Positions 20,642 to 29,784 of a DNA stretch of 64,000 bases are shown here, piece by piece; within the stretch, counting starts at the first letter, position 1, and the number at the start of each line of letters is the position of its first letter. The position numbers and the translations under genes were made by a program. Below the pieces are notes generated by a model. That model was given only the letters and a program-made list of their open reading frames with translations, ran no database searches and was not told the DNA's origin. Origin of the DNA: Craterostigma plantagineum (lineage: Eukaryota; Streptophyta; Magnoliopsida; Lamiales; Linderniaceae); assembly GCA_027422505.1 (NCBI GenBank), contig JAPQWV010000051.1:3253501-3317500 (forward strand). Reading direction: 5' to 3'.

Positions 20642-22370
20642 TGATAAGTTAGAATTTTGCTTTATCTTTTGCCTCCCATACATGCGTTATGGGTCGTTAC
20701 CTATGCAATTTCCCTCGGATATTGTAGAGTTTATTTTATATTTCATATTTGACAGTTCTTCGAGCGAAATGAGCCAAAAATCGAGCGTAGCAAGCCGATA
20801 CGAAATAAAGCCATGTTGATCATGTAATGATCAGATTCAACCAAATGGTGGGACCACAAAAGAAGAAAGTCATGCCACGATAAATTTCTTTTATTTGGGC
20901 AACCATGTGGTTAAAGTTTGTCAAGCTCGCACCACATAGGGACAATAAAACAAAAAAAAAAAGGGCATGCAATAGTCAAAAGGTGGTCCAATCGTTTGCA
21001 CTACTCAATGGACAAGATAAGGACAATATATTTCTTTGGGGCTGCAAGAAGACTTCCAAACCACAAAGCGTGATAATAAGTCTGCTCCATGTTTTTATAT
21101 TGGAAAATGCATTTTGTCATTACCAAGAAGGCAAGCTCCTCTCGTACAGAATATAAAGGGATGATGGGCTCATGCTTAAAGGAGAGGAGAGAGGTAGAGA
21201 GAGCTTGGCAAAAAGATACGCTGCACAAAAGAAAAGAGAGGGTAAGCTAAGGCCACACACAATCAAACAGGCAGCTCCCTCATAACCCACAATCTCCCAC
21301 CGGAAAATACTTCAAAGCACGCAGCTCTCACTTCAAAGCCTTCAACGAAACTTCATCAAGCATACACCTCTCACAAGCTGAGATAAAATTAGGAAAGGTA
21401 GCCATATACACGCACACACGGCTAAAAATCTGCGACAACGCGACGAGGCGACAGACGAGCCCGCAATTCCAAGACGGTTCTTTCCTCGGTCTCACGACGG
21501 AAAGCCCGGAAGCGTCGCGTGGCTACTCGACACCGTGATAAGAGAAGTTTTTATGTTTTTTGCGTTATGTTTACGTTGATTATTTGTCGTTGTTTTCATC
21601 CTTTAATATGCTAGCTTAAAATATTATGTGGTTAAGGCAATGTTAGGCCGGATTATGATTTCGTCTTAGTGTCGTTCTTATCCTGTTTAATCGTATAAGT
21701 CAAGTTATGTGTTCTTTGTTGAGTTTAATGCGTACATGTGATTGGCCACCATACGTATGATCCTAGATTGGCTATGAGACAGACTAAGTGATTAGACCGA
21801 TTGGAACAGAAACATTGAGCACCACTACGTAAAATCGACCAGAAATGGAATTCGGTTTCGTACGTGTGGTTTCCGAGATCTTAGGCGCCGAAAGCGTTTA
21901 AACTCGGGGAATTTCATAAATATCAAATGCATGCGTAGAAACTACAGTCATATAGGCATATAGGGATTGGTTCTCTATTGCATAGGATCGTTATTGCGGG
22001 ACAAACGAGAAGCGATTATTTTAGGAAATTCTACCTTGATTTAGATTCGTACGGATTAAGTAGAAGCGATTGCATGAAGACGTAGGAATAATTCGTGCCG
22101 AGCATACGCCTTGATCACATTGTCGTCAGTTGATTTTAAATCGTCAATCATATATTTGCTTTTAGTTGTGCGCTTTTATCTGGTTTGATTATTTTTAATA
22201 TAAAAAAAAATCATAAAAATACCTTATTTAAAATTCGTTTTAGTCTAAATTAAATTTCAGAATAATATATTAAAATTAATTGAGCTGTCCTCGTGGATCG
22301 ATACTTGGACTCACGTCCATTTTATACTACTTGCACGACCTAGTACACTTGCTAGTATTCGAGCGTGTCA
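20642..22370 (+). repeat. right LTR of gag-only element
   Basis: 1729 bp, near-identical copy of 15675-17398. TG...CA termini and the TAGCG duplication directly after it define the boundary. Confidence 0.93.
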
Positions 22371-22734
22371 TAGCGCGCGTACGCGTGAATTTTCCTGAAA
22401 ACGCGACAAGGCGTTAATTATTTAGCGTACTTTTGGTTTTTTAGTTTTTTTTTATCATTTTTTTTGTTGGTACAAGCGCCCGATTTGACAGACTTTAGTC
22501 CTTTTGGACACAACACGTGGCCTTTAGCAGTGTTAGTGGACGAAAGTTCTTAACTAAAGTAATACCACTAGTTAAAGTTTATATATATATATATTTATAT
22601 AGGGGCGGATTTACTGTAGGACCGGGGGGGCCACGGCCCCCCCCAAAAATTTTCGAAATTTTTAGTACTATACGTAGTTAAATATTTCATAAAATGTATA
22701 AGTACCATTGTTTTTGCAATTAGATCGATATGTT

Positions 22735-22800
22735 TGTTTGGTCCAGTGGCAGGGGTCTTGGGTATATATCAAAGAGACCCAGGTTCGATTCCAGTTGTTA
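22735..22800 (+). other. tRNA-like segment with A and B boxes inside the hAT 5' region
   Basis: A box TGGTCCAGTGG (22739-22749) fits TRGYNNANNNG, and B box GGTTCGATTCC (22782-22792) fits GGTTCGANTCC. They are 32 bases apart, within tRNA range. No acceptor stem is evident, so this is not a functional tRNA gene; it is a tRNA-derived or SINE-like internal pol III promoter, or a chance tRNA-like sequence of this hAT family. Confidence 0.55.
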
Positions 22801-23210
22801 GGTTTTTGTGAATTTTTAAGACTTATTAGGAATAATAGGCGAAATGGGCTTTGCTGGGCTGGGTTTGCTCATTGCTGGGCTACTGGCATGCTGGACTGAT
22901 GCTTGGGGAAGAGTTTGGCCCAAATTGTTACAAAAATGGTGAGTTGTCGCAGTCGCCGAAGATTTTTTAGTTTTTGAACAACTACAATTCGCATAAACCT
23001 CTGACATAGACGTCAATCGACAATCAAGGAACAAGACAAACCGTACTTTGCTTTCCCTAGCTTTATATTCATCAGAACAAGCTCGATATTTCAAGCTTAT
23101 ATTGAATTTCCTTTAATCTTCGATTATTCATTGTCCTTTTACAATGATAGTTTATTGTTCGGTACTGACACTGAATTTAAAATTATTTTATGATTGTAGA
23201 TTTCATATCA

Positions 23211-26039
23211 ATGGGAAAAGCGATCACTATTGATAGACTTTTTCAAAGGACGAGGGCAAATAAAGATATATCTTCCCCCATGATCGCATCGCCGGCGCCG
23301 ACGCCAACGCCGACATCCAATGAAGATATATCTTTCCCCATGATCGCGTCGCCGGCGCCGACGCCAACGCCAACGCCGACATCCAATGACAATGATGTTT
23401 TATCCCAAGTTCCTCTTAAAAAATTCAAAACTACAGAAATTGAAGATGTTGATCTCAAATTCATTGGAGCGTGATCCGGGGATACGTCGGCAAATTTGGG
23501 AATATAATCCTAACCATCAAGAAGAGGTACGTCGAGCTTATCTATACTCTTTTATTAATGGTGAGCACCCTTTAAAAATTGTCAACTTTTGATTCAATTT
23601 GGTGTAGCAATTACACCCAAAATTGAAGCCAATTGGGTAGTTATTTTTTGATGAAAACATGTCTCGCATGAAGAGAAAACTGCAGGAAAATTTTATCTAA
23701 TTAAAATGAAAAATAAATAATAAAAAATAACTGCTCTTGCACGTGGGGGTGCAGCTTTACTAGTATAAATCTAAAGGCATATCAACCAATTCTTCAGGAG
23801 TTTCCGCTTAATAAAAATAAGCACCCACGGAGATTTCAATCCACATGGTACAAACAATATCCTTGGTTGGAGTACTCGCCGGCTAAAGATAAAGCGTATT
23901 GCTTTCCATGTTTTATCTTTAACAAGCCATCGGCGTGCTCAAATCAGACGGCTTTTACCGTTGATGGGTTTGATAATTGGAAGAAAGTTAAAAATGGAAA
24001 AGCTTGTGCTTTTCTAAACCACATAGGAAAGGAGAATGTTTCTTCACTACATCGTAATGCTGAAAAAGCATGCGAGGATTTGATGAATCAACCACAACAT
24101 ATAGCAAGGAGATTTGATAACTTTGATGCTCAACAAATTGCAATTAATCGTCTCCGATTAAAGGCTCATATAGATGTTGTACGATTTCTCGCACTTCAAG
24201 GTATTGCATTTAGAGGTCATGATGAGAGATCTTGCTCATCAAATCGCGGTAATTTTCTTGAGTTATTGGATTTCGTAACTGGATATAATGACGAGCTTGC
24301 GAAAGCGATTGCGAAAGCTCCAAAAGTGCCAAGTATACGAGTCACGATATTCAGAAGCAGATACTTCATGTGCTTTCTGTGAGAGTTAAGAATGCAATTC
24401 GTGAAGAACTTGGAGTTGCAAAATATTGCATAATTGTTGATGAAGCCCGTGATGAGTCAAAAAGAGAGCAAGTGTCTATTGTGTTAAGGTTTGTGGATGC
24501 TAAAGGGCTCATTCAGGAACGTTTCTTTGGGCTTTTTCAGGTATTTGATAGGACTCTTAAAGGCGTTGCATAAGTATTCTTTTTTTTATCTCACACTAAC
24601 TTGAACGTTTGTTTGGGCCTCAGGTATCTGATACAACTTCTTTGCCTTAAAAGGTGTTATATATTCTGCTTTAGCTCACTATAACTTGGACGTTCAAAAT
24701 ATTAGAGGCCAAGGATACGATGGAGCTAGTAACATGAGGGGTGAGTTTAATGCATTGCAAGCTTTGATTGCAAAAGATTGCAGAAGTGCTTATTATATTC
24801 ATTGCTTTGCCCACCGATTGCAGTTGGCTTTAGTTTCAGCAGCAAAACATGTCACACCTATTCATCAGTTTTTTGATAGATTAACTAATGTTGTTAATCT
24901 TGTTGGTTCTTCGTGTAAGCGTAACGATGAATTAAAGCAAGCTCATGCAGATGATATTGCACATTTGATTGCCATTGGCGAACTAGAGACAGGGAGTGGT
25001 CTTAATCAGATATGTACTTTACAGCGAGCTGCTGAGACACGTTGGAGTTCTCATTTGAGATCTGTGATCGGCCTAGTTAAGATGTTTAGTGCAGCATGTA
25101 CAGTATTGCTTAAGATTATGGATGACGGACTTCCTTCCCAACAAGCAGAGGCCACATCGGTTTATGATGAAATTACTTCTTTTGAGTTTATATTTATCTT
25201 ACATCTTATGAAAGATGTAATGGAGATCACAGATGTCCTTTGTCAAGCTTTACAGTGCAAGTCTCAAGATATAGTTAATGCAATGGAGCTTGTATTGTCT
25301 ACCAAGAATTTACTCCAGAAGATGAGGGATAACAATTGGGAGGATCTTCTAGTAAAGGTAAAATCTTTTTCTGAATCTCGAAATATTGATACTCCTGATT
25401 TTGGTGCTTGTTATATTGATAGAAGAGGGCGAGGTCGAGTTCGTAATCATTCAGATAATATCACCATTGAGCATCATTATCGGGTAAACCTCTTTTATGC
25501 TGCCATAGACTCCCAGTTGCAAGAGATTAACAGTCGCTTTAGTGAAGATGCTATGGAATTACTCATTCTTAGTAATTCTTTAAATCCTCAAAATCTACGG
25601 AGATTTTAAGTGTTGAAGATATATGTAAATTAACTGAAAAGCATTATATGGAAGATTTTACAAAGGATGAGCTGGAGCAATTGCAGATACATCTGAAGCA
25701 CTACGAGTACAATATAGTCAAATGTGATGTCTATAAAGAATTGCCTCTATTTCAGAATTATGTCGATGGTTGGTGAAGACTAATAAGTCGGTGACATACA
25801 ATCTCGTTTACCGATTGATTGTACTTGTTCTTACTCTTCCAGTTTCTACTGCTACTACAGAGCGTTCATTTTCGGCAATGAATATTGTGAAGACTAGACT
25901 TCGAAGTAAAATGGAGGAAGACTTTCTCTCAGATACGTTAATGATATATATTGAGAGAGAACTTGTTACAAGAGTGAGTCCCGAAACAATCATTGAAGAC
26001 TTTGAAAATCTGAAAGAACGTCGTATTCCTTTTAGTTAG
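23211..26039 (+). pseudogene. hAT transposase, broken
   Basis: Starts MGKAITIDRLFQR (about 23211), then a duplicated Ala/Pro/Thr-rich linker and the TTF zinc-finger region (RQIWEYNPN, later WLEYSPAKDKAYCFPC). DUF4371 follows (LRLKAHIDVVRFLALQGIAF; YCIIVDEARDESKREQ; QGYDGASNMRGEFNALQ; AHRLQLALVSAAKHV). The C-terminal hAT dimerisation motif LPVSTATTERSFSAMNIVK is near 25840-25890. Damage: a 223-bp Helitron at 23541, a frameshift near 24340, a probable intron at about 24542-24623 followed by another break, and a break at 25608-25770. Catalytic function is lost. Confidence 0.88.
23541..23763 (+). mobile_element. small non-autonomous Helitron nested in the hAT transposase
   Basis: Begins TCTATACTC after an A (23540) and ends CTAG followed by T (23764), the A|T target rule of Helitrons. 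The hairpin TGCAC-GTGGGG-GTGCA ends 7 bases before CTAG. No coding capacity. Removing these 223 bases brings the flanking transposase codons (RRAY... and ...QPILQEFP) back into one frame, which independently fixes both boundaries. Confidence 0.85.
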
Positions 26040-26181
26040 GAAGTTTTTTTATTTAAATTCAGTCGTTGTATCTCAAGTACTATTTTAAAGTCGATTATTC
26101 ATTTTATTTTTTTATTAATGTATTATTATTTATTTATTTATGTCACGGCCCCCCGGAAAAATATTCCTGGATCCGCCCCTG

Positions 26182-26915
26182 TTCGCGCGCTCCATCTGGC
26201 CGTCAGTCTGTGGGTGGTAGGCTGACGAGAAGCGAAGCTTGGTGCCGAGTAGATGGAAGAGTGCTGTCCAGAAGCGACTCGTGAATCGTGTGGCGATCGC
26301 TGATAATCTCTTCTGGAATGCCAAAGTATTTGACCACGTGGCGAAAGAATAGGTCGGCCGCTGTGTAGGCCGGGCACTCGTAGGGGCAGCCATAAAAACT
26401 TCCATTTTCAAAAATCGGTCGACGACTACGAAAATAGAAGAGTTACCTTCGCTTTTGGAAAGTTCCACAATGAATTTCATTGAGATAGATCTCCATGGGC
26501 TCGTTGGGACCAGAAGTGGTCGTAGCAAGCCGACGGGCTTAGCGCGCTCCGTTTTGTCCCGTTGGCAGATGAGGCAGGTGCGGACGAAAGCCTCCACATC
26601 TTGCTCCATCTTCGGCCAATAGAAGCGTCGGGATATGAGGGCCAACATGCGGCCGGCGCCGGGGTGGCCGGCCCATTGTGGCTCGTGGTGCTCCTTGAGG
26701 AGCTCGCACCGAAGCTTTCCGACCGGGATGAAGTATCGGAGGCCATGCGTCACGAGTAGGCCTTCTTCGAGCCAGTAGCGCTTTGCGACTCCAGCTTCGA
26801 CCTCGTCCCTTAGCTTCTTATAGGTGGCGTCGCTTTCGGCCTCCCGTCTGATGCGGTCCGCAAAGTTGCTCCTAGCATAGCTGGTTGCGACAGCGATGAC
26901 GGCGAGTTGCGGCAT
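26182..26915 (-). pseudogene. gypsy integrase fragment
   Basis: HHCC zinc-binding region (HHEPQWAGHPGAGRMLALI, then RTCLICQRDK) followed by the catalytic core start (PWRSISMKFIVELSKSEG, VVVDRFLK), and YHPQTDGQMERANR at the end. A frame break lies near 26390. The third catalytic acidic residue region and C-terminal domain are cut off at the hAT junction. Confidence 0.85.
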
Positions 26916-28327
26916 GCGGGTGAGTGTGTCCGCGACTTCGTTGTCTGGCGTCCAGGTCTATGGAGCCATTTGAAGTCGAATCCGCCGAGGAATTCTTGCC
27001 ATCGGACTTGCTTCCAAGAAAGCTTCTTCTGCATTTTGAAGTACATGTTCGCCACATTGTCGGTGACGATCGTGAACTTCACGTCAAGCAAGTAATGGCG
27101 CCAAGCCTCGAGGCAATGGATGACGGTGGTCATCTCCTTCTCATGCGTCGAGTACCTTGTTTCGGCGTCTTTGAGCTTGCGACTCGTACGCCACAGGATG
27201 TTTGTCCTGCACAAGAACACCACCAAGCGTCTCTTACCTGAAGCGTCGGTGTGCACCTCGAAGGGGCGTCCGAACACAGGTAGCTTGAGGATGGCTCGCT
27301 GGTTAGGGCCGCCTTTAGCACTTCAAAGTCCTCTGCAGCCGGCTCCATCCAGGCCCACTTGGCGTCCTTCTTGAGGAGGTCCGTGAGGGGTGCAGCGATC
27401 TTTGAGAAGGATTTGATGAAGCGGCGGTAGTAGTTGGGTACGCCGAGGAAGCTCTGAAGTTCGCTCACGTTGTTGGGTTGTGCTCACTTGAGGATGACTC
27501 GCACCTTGCCGAGTCCATCTTGATCTGACCGTCCTCGACTACGTGGCCGAGGAAATTGATCCGTGAGCAACCAAACTCACACTTTTCCCTCTTGAGGTAG
27601 AGTCGATTGGCCCTTAGTTTTTTGAAGACTAGCTTCAAATGCTGCACGTGGTCCTCCAGAGTGGCCGAATAAACGACAATGTCGTCGAGGTAGACGACGA
27701 CAAACTTATTCAAGTACTCATAAGTACGTCATTCATAAGGTTACAGAACATGGCCGGGGCGTTAGTTAAGCCAAAGGGCATAACAAAAAACTCATAGGAT
27801 CCATACCTCGTCACATAAGTGGTTTTGGCCTCGTCGCCTTGGGCTATCCGGACTTGCCAATATCCGGATCGGAGGTCCAACTTGGTGAAGTAACGCGCCA
27901 TGACAAGCTTGTCGAACAGGTCGAGCGCATTGGGGATTGGATACTTGTTCTTAATGGTGACTTTATTCAAACCTGTAATCCACGCAAAAGCGGAATCCTT
28001 CTTTCGTTGGAATAGCACAGGCGAGCCGAATGGAGCCTTGGAGGGGCGGATGAGGCCAGCCTTAAGCAGTTCATCAAGCTGCTTCTGAAGCTCCTCGATC
28101 TCGCCCGGATTCATGCGGTAAGGTACCTTGGCTGGGGCACGAGTACCGGGCTCCAAGTCAATGCGGTGGTCCTCGGGCCACCGCGGTGGAAGTTGCCTAG
28201 GAAGCTGGTCCGACATGAGATCCTCGTAAGAGGCCAGCAGCTTCTTGACTTGGATAGGAACATCGCCTGGCTCGGCCTTGCCTTGGCCGTTGAGAGCCGC
28301 GACGTAGGTAGCCTCGCCGTGCACCAC
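26810..28327 (-). pseudogene. gypsy reverse transcriptase and RNase H fragment
   Basis: RT begins with [20 protein letters not shown], then [28 protein letters not shown] and [16 protein letters not shown]. The catalytic VVYLDDIVVYS lies at about 27670-27700, then FLGHVVEDGQI, then [20 protein letters not shown]. RNase H follows ([29 protein letters not shown]). Breaks at about 27710, 27470 and 27280 put these blocks in different frames. Confidence 0.87.
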
Positions 28328-28392
28328 GCCACGCTTAAACTGCGTGGCCGAGATGATGACTGTGTGGCGTCCGGCTTTGACTGGGCTATGGC

Positions 28393-28665
28393 CTAGTCGA
28401 TTGTCGTGGTAGGCCGGGACTTCGCAGTGCGGCTTCGAGTCGTCGACGCGAACAAGGCTCGGTGGGGCACGGATAGGCGTGGACGTTCATCATGAATTTC
28501 ATACCTAAGATGACTTGGAAGTCGTCGAGAGGCGTCACCATGAATGGTTGGATGCCTCGCCATGCACCTTGACAGGGTCGTGGTAGTGCTCATGAAGTTG
28601 TGGGCCGCACCCGTGTCGACTAAGGCCACAACTTTATGGCCCCTAATGGTACAAGAAACATACAT
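28393..28665 (-). pseudogene. gypsy aspartic protease fragment
   Basis: GHKVVALVDTGAAHNFMS contains the DTG active-site triad of retropepsins, preceded by the typical start YVSCTIRG. The frame decays toward 28393. Confidence 0.75.
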
Positions 28666-28757
28666 TAGGCGATGCGTTCCCGGATCATCCTTTTTTAGGG
28701 TGCCTATGATGCGAAGATGGTTGGCCTGTGGCGCAGTTGACGTTGAGGGCTCGACGG

Positions 28758-29322
28758 CTATTGAGCTGAGCTTGGAGCCGCCTTGACTTTGTCCTTCTTT
28801 GCCCTCGCCTCACCACTTGTCAGATTCCGGACCCTTGCCGCTGCCCTTGACTGGCTTAGAGTCTGCCGTAGGTTGTGCGTGTTGCGGTTCGAGTCCCGCC
28901 TTGGTGCGAGGGATATCTCGCAAACGTTCGGCCTCGCGATGGCCGAGTGTAAGTCGAGAATATGGCGGTTGGCTAGTTGGTTCTGGGCCCATGGGCTCAG
29001 ACCCTTCATGAAGTCGTAAACTTTGTCCGATTCGTAGATGTCCTTCATATCCATCAAGAGTAGTTGGAAGTCTCTCACGTACTCGTGGATGGTACCGGTC
29101 TGACGAAGGGCGCGCAACCTATCGCGCGAATGGTAAAGTTCGAATTGGGGAAGGAAATTGGGGCGGAGCGCGACTTTGAGTTCCTCCCAAGTTTCGACAC
29201 GACCTTGGCCCGTCTCGAGGGCCTCCCTCTTTTTCGTCCGTCACCATAACTTAGCGTCGCCAACGATCTATTGAGTGGCGATGAGGAAATGGTCAGGTTC
29301 TGTGGTAAGAGCTGCTAGGTTG
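28758..29322 (-). pseudogene. gypsy gag fragment
   Basis: Retrotrans_gag-like sequence. The frame to about 29117 has GTIHEYVRDFQLLLMDMKDI and KVYDFMKGLSPWAQNQL. Upstream, in broken frames, EPDHFLIATQ and a capsid WEELKVALRPNFLPN-like segment can be read. The zinc knuckle is not obvious. Coding ends at 29322. Confidence 0.7.
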
Positions 29323-29784
29323 TAACGACCCGTCCCATACCGAGTGTCACTGTAGCATCCGTCCCTACCACACTCCGACTGATAGTCTGGCCCCACTGTA
29401 CCACCATTTAACCTTTCATCGTGCTTCGTCCTCGCTCACATGCACCCTGGGCAAACCAAGTCACGGGGAAGTACAAGCTAAGTCCATGGACTATCGTGAC
29501 TCGTACAAGACTCGATTAAACGCACACACACACACAAGCACTAAGGTGCAAGCACTTTAAGCCAAATGAACTACTAAACACACTTCTATCCATTTTCGAG
29601 TAAGTTAAGTGAGTCGTTATTTATAGAAAGATCAAATGGGCTTCAAGTGGGCCTTCAAAGGGGCGGGCCGTCCAAGCTGGCCAATTGGCGGGCTGACGCG
29701 CACCGCGCTGCCTGGTCGCTTCCGGCGCTGGCGGCCTGGCACGGACAGACTTGGCCAGGGCAGGCTTTGCTTGCTGGGATGGGA
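29323..29784 (-). repeat. LTR-like fragment, unassigned
   Basis: In minus orientation it ends GGTATGGGACGGGTCGTTACA, a 3' terminus often seen in plant gypsy LTRs, and it abuts the gag remnant at 29322. A (CA)n run lies near 29522-29535. No matching second copy is in the window, and no primer-binding site follows, so I cannot prove that it is the LTR of the adjacent gypsy. GC content rises from 29640 to 29780 without a recognisable gene. Confidence 0.4.

Larger units (their letters stand above)
15675..22370 (+). mobile_element. non-autonomous LTR retrotransposon with gag-like ORF only
   Basis: Complete element of 6.7 kb. LTRs are 15675-17398 and 20642-22370. Target duplication TAGCG lies at 15670-15674 and 22371-22375. 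The primer-binding site after the left LTR is complementary to the 3' end of plant tRNA-Asp, as in Athila/Tat-lineage gypsy elements. A polypurine tract precedes the right LTR. The 3.2-kb interior holds one 420-codon ORF and about 1.7 kb of non-coding sequence. Protease, RT, RNase H and integrase are absent, so movement must depend on a partner. Interior landmarks include a hairpin CTTGGGAGGCAACCCAAG near the ORF end, repeated TTTGGGGGTG purine tracts (about 19030, 19180, 20630), and an A-rich block at 19890-20030. Confidence 0.92.
22610..26181 (+). mobile_element. decayed autonomous hAT transposon (DUF4371 / ZMYM1-like transposase)
   Basis: Inverted termini read TAGGGGCGGATTTACTG on the left and, reverse-complemented, CAGGGGCGGATCCAGGA on the right, followed on both sides by GGGGGGCC-type G-runs. 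This is the common plant Tip100-like hAT terminus. Inside is a transposase with TTF-type zinc finger, DUF4371 and hAT dimerisation regions, broken by frameshifts. The first left base is T instead of C. The 8 bp flanking each end do not match (TATTTATA against TTCGCGCG), so at least one boundary has been rearranged. A tRNA-like segment lies near the left end and a Helitron is nested in the transposase. Confidence 0.88.
26182..29322 (-). mobile_element. Ty3/gypsy retrotransposon remnant (gag-pro-RT-RH-INT)
   Basis: Read on the minus strand from 29322 to 26182: gag, protease, RT, RNase H and integrase, the gypsy order. The frame breaks repeatedly. It ends abruptly at 26182 inside the integrase, exactly where the hAT terminus begins. 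It begins at 29322 inside gag, against LTR-like sequence. No own LTR pair is identifiable. GC content is clearly higher than in neighbouring DNA. Confidence 0.85.

Noticed and set aside
16028..21228. Duplicated short genes (identical 75-81 codon frames at about 16.0 and 21.0 kb)
   Set aside because: They lie inside the two LTRs and are identical because the LTRs are; no family similarity.
22735..22800. Functional tRNA gene
   Set aside because: A and B boxes are present, but no 7-bp acceptor stem or convincing anticodon arm can be formed by eye; kept only as a tRNA-like segment.
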